Shown one piece after another: positions 53,706 to 63,852 of a stretch of DNA of 64,000 nt. Both the position numbers and the translations under genes were made by a program. The DNA comes from an uncultured Paracoccaceae bacterium (lineage in GTDB: Bacteria; Pseudomonadota; Alphaproteobacteria; Rhodobacterales; Rhodobacteraceae), in the NCBI GenBank assembly GCA_947496535.1, contig CANMDE010000002.1, positions 775,172 to 839,171 on the forward strand, read 5' to 3'. Position 1 is the first letter of the stretch. Every line of letters begins with the position of its first letter. The notes under the pieces were generated by a model, which saw only the letters and a list, made by a program, of their open reading frames with translations, did not search any database and was not told where the DNA came from.

Positions 53706-56119
53706 ATGATATGACACCAGACCGCGAAGAGCGCAAAGCCAACCTCAAAGGCATGGGCTGCGCCCGCAAACGGGTTGAGGACGCGCGGTTCACTCAAGGC
53801 AAGGGCAACTATGTCGACGACATCAGCCTGCCGGGGATGCTGCACGGCGATTTCGTGCGCTCGCCCTATGCCCATGCGCGGGTGAAGTCGATCAACATAG
53901 ATGCCGCCATGGCGCTGGATGGCGTGGTTGCCGTGCTGACTGCCAAGGATCTGGAACCGCTCAGCCTGCATTGGATGCCGACGCTGGCTGGCGACAAGCA
54001 GATGGTGCTGGCCGACGGCAAGGTGCTGTTTCAGGGGCAAGAGGTGGCCTTTGTGGTGGCCAAGGATCGTTACATCGCTGCTGATGCGGTGGAACTGGTC
54101 GAGGTCGAATATGAAGAACTGCCCGTCATCGTGGACCCGTTCAAGTCGCTGGAAAGCGACGTCGTGTTGCGTGAAGATCTCGATCCGAGCGCTGACGGCG
54201 CTCATGGCCCGCGCAAACATCCCAACCATATCTTTCTGTGGGAAGTTGGTGATAAGGGCGCAACCGAAGCGGTGCTGGACGAAGCAGACGTGGTTGCCGA
54301 AGAGACGGTCTATTATCACCGTACCCATCCGTGCCCGCTGGAACCATGCGGCTCGGTAGCCAGCATGGACAAAGTGAACGGCAAACTGACGCTTTATGGG
54401 ACCTTTCAGGCCCCACATGTAGTGCGCACCGTGGCCTCGCTTCTGTCAGGTATCGAAGAGCACAACATCCGGGTTGTTTCCCCAGATATTGGCGGCGGGT
54501 TTGGCAACAAGGTGGGCGTATATCCCGGCTATGTTTGTTCCATCGTCGCATCCATCGTCACGGGCGTTCCGGTGAAGTGGGTCGAGGACCGGATGGAAAA
54601 CCTTATGTCCACCGCCTTTGCCCGCGATTATCACATGCATGGCAAAATATCGGCGACCAAAGAGGGCAAGATCACTGGGCTTTGGTGCCACACCACGGCA
54701 GATCACGGGGCCTTCGATGCCTGTGCAGACCCAACGAAGTATCCCGCCGGGTTCATGAGCATCTGTACTGGGTCCTATGACATTCCGGTCGCCTATCTGG
54801 GCGTTGATGGTGTCTACACCAACAAGGCCCCCGGTGGTGTCGCCTATCGCTGTTCTTTCCGTGTGACCGAGGCGGCTTACTTCATCGAACGCATGATTGA
54901 AGTTCTGGCTATCGAGCTAAACATGGATGCCGCAGAGCTGCGCCGGATTAACTTCATCAAGAAAGACCAGTTCCCGTACAATTCAGCCCTTGGCTGGGAG
55001 TATGACAGCGGGGATTATCACACCGCTTGGGACAAAGCGTTGGAGGCTGTAGATTACGACGGGCTTCGAAAGGAACAGGCCGAACGGGTTGAGGCGTTCA
55101 AACGTGGCGAGACGCGCAAACTGATGGGTGTTGGGCTGACCTTCTTTACCGAAATTGTAGGCGCAGGGCCGGTCAAGAACTGTGATATCCTTGGGATGGG
55201 GATGTTTGATAGCTGCGAAATCCGCATCCACCCCACCGGGTCGGCGATTGCGCGGTTGGGCACTATTAGCCAAGGGCAAGGACATGCCACGACCTTTGCA
55301 CAGATCATCGCCTCCGAAATCGGCATTCCTGCCGACAGCATCACGATTGAAGAAGGGGATACCGATACCGCACCCTATGGCCTTGGCACGTATGGGTCGC
55401 GGTCGACCCCGGTCGCGGGTGCGGCCACGGCCATGGCTGGCCGCAAAATCAAGGCCAAGGCGCAGATGATTGCGGCCTACCTGCTTGAGGTCCACGACGA
55501 TGACGTTGAATTCGATGTGGACCGGTTCGCTGTCAAAGGTGCGCCAGAGCGGTTCAAGACCATGAAGGATATCGCCTATGCCGCCTACAATCAGGCCATT
55601 CCAGGCGTGGAGCCAGGGCTTGAGGCGGTCAGTTACTATGATCCGCCCAACATGACCTACCCGTTCGGAGCGTATATTTGCGTGATGGATGTGGATGTAG
55701 ACACCGGCACGACCGACATCCGTCAGTTCTATGCGCTGGATGATTGCGGGACACGAATCAACCCGATGGTGATCGAAGGGCAGGTCCATGGCGGCCTGAC
55801 GGAAGCACTGGCCATCGCGATGGGTCAGGAAATTGCCTATGACGAGATGGGCAATTGCAAGACTGCCACCTTGATGGATTTCTTTATTCCGACCGCGTGG
55901 GAAACGCCTCACTACACCACCGATCACACGACAACGCCCAGCCCGCATCACCCGATTGGGGCAAAAGGTGTTGGTGAAAGTCCGAATGTGGGTGGCGTGC
56001 CTGCGTTTTCCAACGCCGTCCATGACGCATTCCGTGCGTTTGGGTTGCGGCAAAGCCACATGCCGCATGATCATTGGCGGATATGGAAAACCGCCAATGA
56101 TCTGGGGCTGCACGGCTAA
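53702..56119 (+). CDS. coxL: CO dehydrogenase large (Mo-Cu) subunit, form I
   Basis: 805 residues, close to the 809 of Oligotropha CoxL. The active-site loop is AYRCSFR (381-387), the form I signature in which Cys384 holds copper beside molybdenum; form II proteins have AYRGAGR. The catalytic Glu lies in KGVGESP near the C-terminus. GQGHATTF and the GGGFGNK loop contact the molybdopterin cytosine dinucleotide. Oxidises CO with water to CO2. Confidence 0.97.
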   Translation: MNDMTPDREERKANLKGMGCARKRVEDARFTQGKGNYVDDISLPGMLHGDFVRSPYAHARVKSINIDAAMALDGVVAVLTAKDLEPLSLHWMPTLAGDKQMVLADGKVLFQGQEVAFVVAKDRYIAADAVELVEVEYEELPVIVDPFKSLESDVVLREDLDPSADGAHGPRKHPNHIFLWEVGDKGATEAVLDEADVVAEETVYYHRTHPCPLEPCGSVASMDKVNGKLTLYGTFQAPHVVRTVASLLSGIEEHNIRVVSPDIGGGFGNKVGVYPGYVCSIVASIVTGVPVKWVEDRMENLMSTAFARDYHMHGKISATKEGKITGLWCHTTADHGAFDACADPTKYPAGFMSICTGSYDIPVAYLGVDGVYTNKAPGGVAYRCSFRVTEAAYFIERMIEVLAIELNMDAAELRRINFIKKDQFPYNSALGWEYDSGDYHTAWDKALEAVDYDGLRKEQAERVEAFKRGETRKLMGVGLTFFTEIVGAGPVKNCDILGMGMFDSCEIRIHPTGSAIARLGTISQGQGHATTFAQIIASEIGIPADSITIEEGDTDTAPYGLGTYGSRSTPVAGAATAMAGRKIKAKAQMIAAYLLEVHDDDVEFDVDRFAVKGAPERFKTMKDIAYAAYNQAIPGVEPGLEAVSYYDPPNMTYPFGAYICVMDVDVDTGTTDIRQFYALDDCGTRINPMVIEGQVHGGLTEALAIAMGQEIAYDEMGNCKTATLMDFFIPTAWETPHYTTDHTTTPSPHHPIGAKGVGESPNVGGVPAFSNAVHDAFRAFGLRQSHMPHDHWRIWKTANDLGLHG

Positions 56120-56129
56120 GGAAATGGTG

Positions 56130-56149
56130 GGGTGGGTATAAACCCACCC
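56130..56149. repeat. GGGTGGGT palindrome in the coxL-coxD gap
   Basis: GGGTGGGT (56130-56137) and ACCCACCC (56142-56149) flank ATAA, giving an eight-base perfect stem. It lies in the only intercistronic gap of the cox enzyme-maturation part and looks like a REP-type intergenic element; copy number cannot be seen here. Confidence 0.5.
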
Positions 56150-56160
56150 TACGGATCATC

Positions 56161-57030
56161 ATGACCCAATACACTCACCTCCAAAACACACTCGCGGACC
56201 AAGGCTATGTTGCCTCGGACGAGCTGGCCATGGCACTTCACCTGGCCATCTCTCTCGGGCGGCCTTTGCTGTTGGAGGGGGCAGCGGGCGTTGGCAAAAC
56301 CGACATCGCCCGGTGCTTGGCAGCTTCACGCGACACCAGGCTGATCCGGCTGCAATGCTATGAAGGGTTGGATGCGTCGCAGGCTATTTACGAATGGAAC
56401 TACCAGCGACAATTGCTGGCGATACGGGCATCTGACGAGACAGGCAAAGAAGTGGAAGATCGGATATTTTCCCGTGAGTACCTGCTCGAACGGCCCTTGC
56501 TTCAGGCGATCCAGCAAGATCAACCGCCCGTACTGTTGATCGACGAGATCGACCGCGCGGACGAGGAGTTTGAGGCGTATCTGCTTGAAATTCTGTCGGA
56601 GTTCCAGATTACGGTACCCGAACTGGGGACGATCAACGCTACAACGCGGCCAATAGTTATCCTTACGGCTAATGGAACCCGTGATTTGTCGGACGCGCTC
56701 AGGCGGCGTTGCCTGTACGCACATGTCGATTATCCTGACCGTGCGACCGAGTTGGCCATTCTGCGGGCGCGTTGCCCCGAAGTTCAAGCACAACTGGCGG
56801 GACAGATCGTTGGTTTCGTCCAGTCGCTTCGTAAGGAAGAGTTGGAAAAGAAACCCGGTGTGGCCGAGATGCTGGATTTTGCGGCAGCGCTCGCCGGGCT
56901 GGGCATAAACGATCTGAGTGCCGACCAAGATGTGCTGATGGCGACCCTTGTGACTTTGCTGAAAACCGAAACCGACAGGGCCTCTGTTCCGGTCGAAGTG
57001 GCCGCCCGGCTGGCAGGGCGCGCGGCATGA
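56161..57030 (+). CDS. coxD: CoxD, MoxR-type AAA+ ATPase
   Basis: 289 residues. Walker A GAAGVGKTD (about 40-48), Walker B VLLIDEIDRADEE (about 115-127). In Oligotropha CoxD puts sulfur into the Cu-Mo active site. It overlaps the coxE start by four bases, the usual MoxR/vWA pairing. Confidence 0.93.
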   Translation: MTQYTHLQNTLADQGYVASDELAMALHLAISLGRPLLLEGAAGVGKTDIARCLAASRDTRLIRLQCYEGLDASQAIYEWNYQRQLLAIRASDETGKEVEDRIFSREYLLERPLLQAIQQDQPPVLLIDEIDRADEEFEAYLLEILSEFQITVPELGTINATTRPIVILTANGTRDLSDALRRRCLYAHVDYPDRATELAILRARCPEVQAQLAGQIVGFVQSLRKEELEKKPGVAEMLDFAAALAGLGINDLSADQDVLMATLVTLLKTETDRASVPVEVAARLAGRAA

Positions 57031-58214
57031 GCAAAGTTACCCGCTTCACGGGTCGTGACCCCGGCCCCACAGCCCGTATCGCCGGTTTCATGTCGCATTT
57101 GCGTCTGCATGGATTTCGCTTGGGGGTGTCAGAAACTGATGCAGTTTTGTCTGCGTTGACGCGGGTTGACCCATGTGATCCGCAGGTGGCGCGCTTGGCC
57201 TTGAAGGCAGTTTGTTCCGGTTGCGAAGCCGATATTGGCCGGTTTGACGATCTTTTCGACAGCTATTGGCTGAATGAAGGGCGGGTGCGGGATAAGGCGG
57301 TGCCAAGTGAAAGTACTGCCAGCAATGATCACAAACGCACGTCTGCCAAGGACGATGCACTACAGACCGGTGGACGCGGAACTGCCCATGCCCCCGATGA
57401 TGCAACAGGGGGCGAGGTACACTCGGACGGCACGGGCAAGCTTGTAGCATCGGATGTGCGCAATCTGATGAAAAAGGACCTGCGCGATCTGGTGGACCCG
57501 GACGACATCCGCGCGGCCCAGCAGGTTGCGATCAGGCTGGGGCGAGCTTTGCGGGACCGACGCTCTCGCCGTCGCAAGGCAGCGCGTAAGGGGCGGCAAA
57601 TCGACTTTCGCCGCACTATTCGGCGATCGCTTTCCAGTGGCGGGGAGCCAATTCATCTGCACCAGCGCCATCGGCCCGACCGACCTGTCAAGATTGTGAC
57701 TCTCTGCGACGTGTCAGGGTCCATGCTGCTTTACGCCCGTCCTTTCCTCGCATTTCTGGCGGGGATGATGCGGGCAGATAGCAGCTCTGACGCCTATCTG
57801 TTTCACACCAGGCTTGTGCGTATTACCGAGGCTCTTCGGGATGATGATCCGTTGCGCGCGCTTAACCGGGTGACGCTTTTGGCTGATGGCATGGGTGGTG
57901 GGTCGAAAATCGGATCGAACCTTAAGAAATTCGCCAACACCTATGCTCGCAAGTTCGTCGATGGGCGCAGTGTCGTGGTCATCCTTTCTGATGGGTATGA
58001 CAGCGACGAACCAGAGTTGTTGGGTGCTGCCCTTCAACGGATCAAGCGGCGCGGTTGCAAAGTGATCTGGCTGAACCCGCTGAAAGGTTGGGCTGGGTAT
58101 GAACCTGTGGCACGCGGGATGGCAGCTGCGTTGCCGCATATCGATCTGTTCGCAGCAGCCAACACGCTGGACAGCATCGCCGCGCTGGAAACCGAATTGG
58201 CGAGGCTTCGATGA
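57027..58214 (+). CDS. coxE: CoxE, vWA-domain maturation protein
   Basis: 395 residues. Hydrophilic N-terminal half, then a von Willebrand A domain from about residue 220 with the metal site DVSGSM (Asp228). Partner of CoxD in inserting copper into CO dehydrogenase. Overlaps both neighbours by four bases. Confidence 0.92.
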   Translation: MSKVTRFTGRDPGPTARIAGFMSHLRLHGFRLGVSETDAVLSALTRVDPCDPQVARLALKAVCSGCEADIGRFDDLFDSYWLNEGRVRDKAVPSESTASNDHKRTSAKDDALQTGGRGTAHAPDDATGGEVHSDGTGKLVASDVRNLMKKDLRDLVDPDDIRAAQQVAIRLGRALRDRRSRRRKAARKGRQIDFRRTIRRSLSSGGEPIHLHQRHRPDRPVKIVTLCDVSGSMLLYARPFLAFLAGMMRADSSSDAYLFHTRLVRITEALRDDDPLRALNRVTLLADGMGGGSKIGSNLKKFANTYARKFVDGRSVVVILSDGYDSDEPELLGAALQRIKRRGCKVIWLNPLKGWAGYEPVARGMAAALPHIDLFAAANTLDSIAALETELARLR

Positions 58215-59047
58215 CCATCATGATGCCAGACACAGACATGGATCGTGAAACGCAACGCCGCCGCGCCGCTGGCAAACCGTTCGCTGTTGCCACGGTTATC
58301 CGCACCGTCGCCCCGACCGCAGCAAAGCCGGGCGATAAGGCCCTGCTGGACGAAGAGGGCAAGATCACTGTGGGTTTTCTTGGCGGAGGATGCGTGCGAG
58401 GGGCTGTTGCGCGGGCCACAAAAGACGCCATAGCCAACGGTGCGCCGCAGCTTGTCTCGCTCAAGCCGCAGGAACTGCTGGAAGAGGAGGGCCGCAAGCC
58501 GGGCGAAGAATATCAAGGCATCCGATACGCCCGCAATGGATGCCCCAGCAAGGGGTCATTGGATATCTTTGTGGAACCGGTGCTGCCGAAACCTCGGCTG
58601 GTGGTTTGTGGCAATTCGGTCGTTGCGGAGGCACTGCTGGCGCTTGCAGATCGCTTTGATTTTCAATGTGCGTTGGGGACAGCCAGTGCTATCGACGGTC
58701 CGTTGCCTATGGTGGATGACGTGTCGAACACATTCGACGATCCTGATCTTTGGAAAGGCAATCCATACGTGGTTATAGCCACCCAAGGGCAGGGAGATGA
58801 GGCCGCGCTACGAAACGCGCTGGCGCATTCCAACCGATTTGTGGCCTTTGTAGGCAGCCGCCGCAAATTTACGGCGCTGTCGGCCAAGCTTAAAAAAAGC
58901 GGAGTGCCGCCAGAGACGCTGGCAAAAGTTCATGCGCCCGCCGGGATTGATATTCATGCGATTACGCCAAACGAAATAGCCCTGTCGGTCCTTGCGCAAA
59001 TCGTGGCCGCACGCCGCCGTGATCTAAGAGGGGTCGATGATGTTTAG
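58211..59047 (+). CDS. coxF: CoxF, XdhC-family maturation protein
   Basis: 278 residues. N-terminal XdhC region with GFLGGGCVRGAVARA (about 55-70) and C-terminal Rossmann-like domain (about 125-260). XdhC proteins bind and sulfurate molybdenum cofactor for the target enzyme. Overlaps coxE by four bases. Confidence 0.9.
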   Translation: MTIMMPDTDMDRETQRRRAAGKPFAVATVIRTVAPTAAKPGDKALLDEEGKITVGFLGGGCVRGAVARATKDAIANGAPQLVSLKPQELLEEEGRKPGEEYQGIRYARNGCPSKGSLDIFVEPVLPKPRLVVCGNSVVAEALLALADRFDFQCALGTASAIDGPLPMVDDVSNTFDDPDLWKGNPYVVIATQGQGDEAALRNALAHSNRFVAFVGSRRKFTALSAKLKKSGVPPETLAKVHAPAGIDIHAITPNEIALSVLAQIVAARRRDLRGVDDV

Positions 59048-59147
59048 TTGGTTCTATGGTATGTTGAAATGGAGCGGCCGCCTGAAATGCGGGATGACGG
59101 CGGAACAGGCAAAGTTGATTGCCACCATCAAATTCCCCTGCTGCTAG
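59037..59147 (+). CDS. 36-codon ORF between coxF and coxG
   Basis: ATG 59037 to TAG 59147, overlapping the last codons of coxF. GAGGGG lies about three to four bases before the ATG. The peptide is basic and amphipathic, starting MMFSWFYGMLKWSGRLK and ending with Cys-Cys. It fills the gap that otherwise separates coxF from coxG. No family recognised, and a chance ORF is possible. Confidence 0.4.
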   Translation: MMFSWFYGMLKWSGRLKCGMTAEQAKLIATIKFPCC

Positions 59148-59167
59148 AAAAACGAGGAGAGCAGATC

Positions 59168-59623
59168 ATGGAACTGAAAGATGAAGTGTTCATTGAAGCA
59201 CCACGCGATCAGGTTTACGCGGCGCTGAATGATCCGGAAATCCTCAAGGAATGCATTCCGGGATGCGAGGAACTTATCAAGCATTCCGATACAGAGCTGG
59301 AAGCCAAAGTGGTTCTCAAGATCGGCCCGGTAAAGGCCAAATTCGGAGGCAACGTGACCCTGAATCCTGAAAGCCCACCGGAGCGGTTTTCATTAACCGG
59401 TGAGGGAAATGGGGGCGCGGCCGGTTTCGCAAAAGGCGGGGCCGACGTGGTGCTGACCGAACAGGATGGTGGTACACTACTAAGCTATGAAGCCAAGGCT
59501 CAGATCGGTGGCAAACTTGCCCAGTTAGGTAGTCGGTTGGTGCAAAGCACCGCCAAAAAGCTCGCATCGAAGTTTTTCACGAAGTTCTCTGAAGAGGTGT
59601 CAACGACCGAGGCAGAAGTTTAG
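59168..59623 (+). CDS. coxG: CoxG, SRPBCC-fold membrane-linked protein
   Basis: 151 residues, START/SRPBCC family, with the family start (FIEAPRDQVYAALNDPEILKECIPGCE). Thought to bind the inner membrane and recruit CO dehydrogenase. GAGGAG lies upstream of ATG 59168; the longer open frame upstream has no site and runs through the small ORF. No longer C-terminal hydrophobic tail is present. Confidence 0.9.
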   Translation: MELKDEVFIEAPRDQVYAALNDPEILKECIPGCEELIKHSDTELEAKVVLKIGPVKAKFGGNVTLNPESPPERFSLTGEGNGGAAGFAKGGADVVLTEQDGGTLLSYEAKAQIGGKLAQLGSRLVQSTAKKLASKFFTKFSEEVSTTEAEV

Positions 59624-59632
59624 AGCGCAAGC

Positions 59633-60775
59633 TCAGCTTCGTGTTTTCTTCCAACTCACGGCTGCGCCGACCAATACAATGGATGCGGCGGCGGTGCCTA
59701 CCGCAGTGAAACCAAAACCGGCGTAGATCGGGCCCATGATGGCTGGTCCGGCAAACACAGCTGTATAGGTGACACCGGTGTTAAGTCCCATGACAGCGCC
59801 CCGCGCGTCGCCACCGCGATGGTTCAGCGACACCACCAAGGTGCTGAGTCCCAATTGGTTCAGCACGCCCCAGATCATTGCGGCGAGGAAAGCAAGAGGT
59901 GGCGTCACAAGCGCGATGTGCCAACCTGCATAACTGGCCGCGATGCCCAGCATTACCAGCGCGAGGTTGATGTGTCTGAACCCTTTGGTGCGGAGCCCGA
60001 GACCCAACCCGGCAAAACCGAACCCAAGCCCGTAAGCCATCGCGAATGCTCCCGCGCCCTGGGTCGAAAGATCGAATGCTTGCCGCATGCCTTCACCAAG
60101 AAAGGCGAAGGTGCCATAAAACGCCGTCATGAAAGTAAACATAATGACGAGAAGTGGCGCGACACCCGGCAACCGAAAAGCGTGCCAAGGAGGTGTTCTT
60201 TGGCGCACCTGAGATGGAAGACCGCGAAAAGCCAAGGCAAGCCAGAGCGCCACCAACCCTGACATGGCAGATAAGAGAGTGTAGACCGCTCGCCATCCGG
60301 CATGTTCAGCTACCAGCGCAGCCAGTGGAACGGCCACAACCAATGACAACGCCCAGCCCGTGAGTACAAAGCCGAGCTGCGCGGCCTCTCGCCCCGGGGG
60401 TGCAGTGGCCGCAGCAGTCGCATAGGTGCCGGGCAAGAGGATGCCGACTGCGATGCCTGCCATCGCCTGCGACATGCACAGCCAGAGCCATCCCTGACTC
60501 AGTCCACTGAGCGCCTGCGCCAGCGCGAGAAGCAAGGCGGCCCCAGCCAATACCTGTCCGAGCGCCATCCGGTCGATTATGCTGGCCAGCGTGAGTGCGG
60601 AAATAGCCGTCGAGGCACCAAATGCCGAGATTGCCCAAGCGACGCGGATGGTATCGGTACCCAGTCCTTCGGCGACCTCTGACAGGATCGGGCTGAGCAG
60701 GAATGCGTTTGAACCGACTAACAGCACTGATGCGAGAAGCGCAAAACTTTGAAATTTCCGAACAGAATTCGGCAT
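59633..60775 (-). CDS. MFS transporter
   Basis: About 380 residues with 12 hydrophobic helices; AxxxIxDRM after helix 2 is the reduced loop motif. Substrate unknown (DHA1-like drug or sugar exporter shape). Start uncertain: ATG 60775 gives MPNSVRKF, another in-frame ATG at 60808 adds 11 residues; neither has a clear ribosome site. Divergent from an Lrp-family gene, the usual layout of a transporter and its regulator. Its 3' end converges on coxG. Confidence 0.82.
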   Translation of the reverse strand: MPNSVRKFQSFALLASVLLVGSNAFLLSPILSEVAEGLGTDTIRVAWAISAFGASTAISALTLASIIDRMALGQVLAGAALLLALAQALSGLSQGWLWLCMSQAMAGIAVGILLPGTYATAAATAPPGREAAQLGFVLTGWALSLVVAVPLAALVAEHAGWRAVYTLLSAMSGLVALWLALAFRGLPSQVRQRTPPWHAFRLPGVAPLLVIMFTFMTAFYGTFAFLGEGMRQAFDLSTQGAGAFAMAYGLGFGFAGLGLGLRTKGFRHINLALVMLGIAASYAGWHIALVTPPLAFLAAMIWGVLNQLGLSTLVVSLNHRGGDARGAVMGLNTGVTYTAVFAGPAIMGPIYAGFGFTAVGTAAASIVLVGAAVSWKKTRS

Positions 60776-60856
60776 ATCAGCTATTGTGTGGTATGACATA
60801 CGGATCATTTGCCCGGGGTTTGGTCAAATCCGCAACTACAATAGGACGAATCAGAG

Positions 60857-61360
60857 TTGAAATCGAATACTGTTCAGAAATTTGGTGAGCATCCCTCCGG
60901 TCTCGACCGGACGGACCGAATACTATTAAGACTGCTCGCCGAAAAGGCTGACCTGTCTTATGCGGAGCTCTCCAGGCTAGTAAACCTTTCCCCACCGGCA
61001 GTGCATGAACGGGTGAAGCGGTTGCGCCGCGATGGCGTTATCCGAGGGACGGTCGCGAAAATTGACGGCGACAAGATCGGTTGCCCGCTTCTCGCCTTTG
61101 TGCATGTCGCAACCGACGGCTGGGGTATGACCGAACCGATCCTCGCCCTTCGCGATCTGGCGGATGTGGAAGAGATACATACGGCCACCGGGGATACCTG
61201 TCTGATCCTAAAGCTGCGTTGTTCCAGTTCGGCCAGTCTGGAAAGACTGCTGTCACATATTCAAGGCATCAAAGGGGTGCGATCAACCCATAGCTATGTT
61301 GTGCTCGGTACCTATCTGGAGCGGGGGCCGATGCCGGAACTGCCAGAGCAAACGGAGTAA
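60857..61360 (+). CDS. Lrp/AsnC-family transcriptional regulator
   Basis: 167 residues: N-terminal winged helix-turn-helix (about 15-75, LSYAELSRLVNLSPPAVHERVKRL) and C-terminal RAM ligand domain. The start is a TTG at 60857; no ATG or GTG lies in frame before the HTH. Probably controls the divergent MFS gene. Confidence 0.88.
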   Translation: MKSNTVQKFGEHPSGLDRTDRILLRLLAEKADLSYAELSRLVNLSPPAVHERVKRLRRDGVIRGTVAKIDGDKIGCPLLAFVHVATDGWGMTEPILALRDLADVEEIHTATGDTCLILKLRCSSSASLERLLSHIQGIKGVRSTHSYVVLGTYLERGPMPELPEQTE

Positions 61361-61371
61361 AGCCAGTTAGG

Positions 61372-62631
61372 TTAGGCCTGCAACTGCCGTCCATCAATGC
61401 CCGTGATCTGTGCCGTTACGATCTGTCCTTCCGGCTGATCGCTGGCAAAAACCACTTCGGCAAACTGTTCTGTCCGACCCATGTGTGGGCTTTCCATCAG
61501 GACTTGATGGGTAAGGCCGATCTGCTGGTTCAGATGTTTTTGCACTTGGGCCTCACCGGCAGCCCGCAGCCGTGCCGCGCGCTCCTTGATGGCCGGTCCC
61601 ACGACTTGCGGCATTCGCGCAGCAGGCGTGCCAGCCCGTGGAGAGTAGGGAAAAACATGCAGCCAGGTTAGATTACATTCGTTCACCAGCGCCAAAGATT
61701 GGTCGAACATCTCATCCGTTTCGGTCGGGAAGCCGGCAATGATGTCGGCCCCGTATGTCATTTCGGGGCGTAGTTTGCTGGCCGTTTCGCAGAACCGGAT
61801 CGCATCATCTCGCAGATGTCGCCGCTTCATGCGTTTAAGGATCAGATCGTCCCCATGCTGCAAGCTCAGATGCAAGTGCGGCATCAAACGTGGTTCGGTG
61901 GCGATGGCCTGCATCAAGTTCTCATCCACCTCGATGGAGTCGATAGAGCTGATCCGTAACCTTGGTAGATCGGGAACCAGTTTGAGGATACGCATCACAA
62001 GATCGCCCAGCTTGGGTTCGCCGGGTAAATCGGCGCCCCAACTGGTCAGATCCACACCTGTCAGCACGACCTCATTGTAACCGCGGCCCAATAACCGCTT
62101 GATCTGATCGACCACGACGCCGGCAGGCACCGATCGCGAATTTCCCCGGCCGTAAGGAATGATGCAGAAAGTGCAGCGGTGATCGCAGCCATTCTGGACC
62201 TGTACATAGGCACGGCTGCGGGTGCCGAACCCGTCGATCAGATGGCCCGCAGTTTCCGTGACGGACATGATATCGTCTACTTGGACCGGCTCTGTCATCC
62301 CGATCAGATCAGGGGCAAGCCCCCGCCAAGTTGCCGGATCCATCTTTTCGGTATTGCCGAGAACAATATCCACTTCATCCATTGCGGTGAACGTGGTGGC
62401 TTCGGTCTGGGCCGCGCAGCCGGTGACAATAACGGTGGCATCAGGGTTGTCACGGCGCAGCTTGCGGATATCCTGGCGGGCCTTACGAACAGCTTCCGCT
62501 GTCACAGCGCAGGTGTTAACGATGATTGCGTTTTGTACGCCAGCCCGATTGGCGAGGTCCTTCATCGCCTCGCTTTCATAGGCGTTCAACCGGCAGCCAT
62601 GGTTGGAGAATATTGGGGCTTTGCTATCCAT
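61372..62631 (-). CDS. mtaB: MtaB, tRNA t6A37 methylthiotransferase
   Basis: About 419 residues. Radical SAM Cys motif CDHRCTFC (about 149-156), N-terminal UPF0004 domain with Cys in HGCRLN, and C-terminal TRAM-like part. Adds methylthio to t6A in tRNAs reading A-starting codons. ATG 62631 overlaps the dapF stop (TGATG); ATG 62643 is an alternative. Confidence 0.92.
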   Translation of the reverse strand: MDSKAPIFSNHGCRLNAYESEAMKDLANRAGVQNAIIVNTCAVTAEAVRKARQDIRKLRRDNPDATVIVTGCAAQTEATTFTAMDEVDIVLGNTEKMDPATWRGLAPDLIGMTEPVQVDDIMSVTETAGHLIDGFGTRSRAYVQVQNGCDHRCTFCIIPYGRGNSRSVPAGVVVDQIKRLLGRGYNEVVLTGVDLTSWGADLPGEPKLGDLVMRILKLVPDLPRLRISSIDSIEVDENLMQAIATEPRLMPHLHLSLQHGDDLILKRMKRRHLRDDAIRFCETASKLRPEMTYGADIIAGFPTETDEMFDQSLALVNECNLTWLHVFPYSPRAGTPAARMPQVVGPAIKERAARLRAAGEAQVQKHLNQQIGLTHQVLMESPHMGRTEQFAEVVFASDQPEGQIVTAQITGIDGRQLQA

Positions 62632-63455
62632 CAGAGTCGCCATTGCCCATCGTAGACATGAGCGGTTGGGCCAGTCATCCATACACCGTCATCGCGCCAG
62701 TCAACCTCAAGCGTGCCGCCATCAAGATCGATGGTCACAGCACACCCGGTCAAACCTCGCCGCGCTGCTGCAACAGCTACGGCGCAAGAGGATGAACCGG
62801 AGGCAAGCGTGATGCCCACCCCGCGCTCCCACACTCGCATGCGCAGGCGATCAGGCCCCGTCACGCTGACAAACTGCACATTTGTACGTTCAGGAAAGAG
62901 CGGATGATGCTCTATCTCCGCGCCGCGCTCCGCCAGATTAATGCTTTCCGCGTCGTCAACAAAAAATGTGCAATGCGGATTGCCCATGCCAGTCGCGACT
63001 GGCGTGCCTGGGATAGGCAGTTGAAGCGTATCCACGGCCTCGGCCAGTGGCACCTCGGCCCAGTCCAGCTGCGGATGCCCCATATTGACCGACACGAGCC
63101 CCGCGCCCGCATCTTTGGCGAGTAGCGTGCCCCGATCCGTTGTGATGGTCAGGGTTTGTTGACCCGTTGCATCCATCACATGCCGCGCAATGCAGCGGGT
63201 TGCGTTACCACAAGCGCCTGCTGTCGATCCATCACTGTTCCAAAATGTCAGCCGGATATCCGTTTCGGGATGGTTGGCAAGCACTGCAAGCTGATCAAAC
63301 CCCACACCCCGATGCCGATCACCCAAGGCCACCGCAAGTGCGGCATCAACGCGAGGTGCGATTCCCCTTTCGTCGATGACAACAAAGTCATTTCCAAGGC
63401 CGTGCATCTTCATGAACGGCAGATATGTCGGGTTTTCGGCAATCATGGGCGGCAT
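62631..63455 (-). CDS. dapF: Diaminopimelate epimerase
   Basis: About 274 residues. Both catalytic Cys are present: Cys in CGNATRC (about residue 80) and in [11 protein letters not shown] (about 225). Converts LL- to meso-diaminopimelate for lysine and peptidoglycan. ATG 63455 chosen; others nearby differ by a few residues. Coupled to mtaB. Confidence 0.94.
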   Translation of the reverse strand: MPPMIAENPTYLPFMKMHGLGNDFVVIDERGIAPRVDAALAVALGDRHRGVGFDQLAVLANHPETDIRLTFWNSDGSTAGACGNATRCIARHVMDATGQQTLTITTDRGTLLAKDAGAGLVSVNMGHPQLDWAEVPLAEAVDTLQLPIPGTPVATGMGNPHCTFFVDDAESINLAERGAEIEHHPLFPERTNVQFVSVTGPDRLRMRVWERGVGITLASGSSSCAVAVAAARRGLTGCAVTIDLDGGTLEVDWRDDGVWMTGPTAHVYDGQWRL

Positions 63456-63542
63456 ATAAACAAGGCCTTGCCACTTATCCACCCATCATCGCATTTGTGG
63501 GGTTGACCACACGCATGTGGGTTTCTAAGTAGCACGCCACGT

Positions 63543-63618
63543 GGGCCGTTAGCTCAGTTGGTAGAGCAACTGACTTTTAATCAGTAGGTCGATGGTTCGA
63601 ACCCATCACGGCTCACCA
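63543..63618 (+). tRNA. tRNA-Lys (UUU)
   Basis: 76-base cloverleaf: acceptor GGGCCGT/ACGGCTC, D-loop AGCTCAGTTGGTAGAGC, anticodon loop CTTTTAA with TTT at positions 34-36, T-loop GGTTCGAACCC, and CCA encoded at the 3' end. Confidence 0.97.
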
Positions 63619-63652
63619 CTTAACTGCTTGAGAAGCAAATTGATAAGCCAAT

Positions 63653-63700
63653 TTGGCATTCTGTCAGAATGTGTTTTTGCAACAATTTTGCAACGTTGGC
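63653..63700 (+). mobile_element. Probable left end of an IS21-family element
   Basis: TTTTGCAAC occurs at 63675-63683 and 63686-63694, eleven bases apart, shortly after TGTCAG at 63662. IS21 ends carry repeated IstA binding sites. The exact terminus cannot be fixed without the other end, which is outside the window. The region 63701-63852 shows no gene. Confidence 0.45.
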
Positions 63701-63852
63701 GCAGACGACACTAGGTTTTCGTAGTCTGGCCGATTTGTAATCGGCGGAGCAATACTCGGCCACGGTAGCGGCGTCGTTGTGATGTCGCGGGCGGCGTAAA
63801 AGTCGTCCACTTTTGCCTTTTCATTTGATGGGAGGGCTTGAGGATATTCACC

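Noticed and set aside
53636..54418. Open frame of 260 codons antisense to coxL and coxS
   Set aside because: No ribosome site or motif, and lies fully over two certain genes.
54983..56113. Open frame of 376 codons antisense to coxL
   Set aside because: Codon-biased GC-rich genes give long antisense frames; the product is His- and Arg-rich without family motifs, and coxL is certain.
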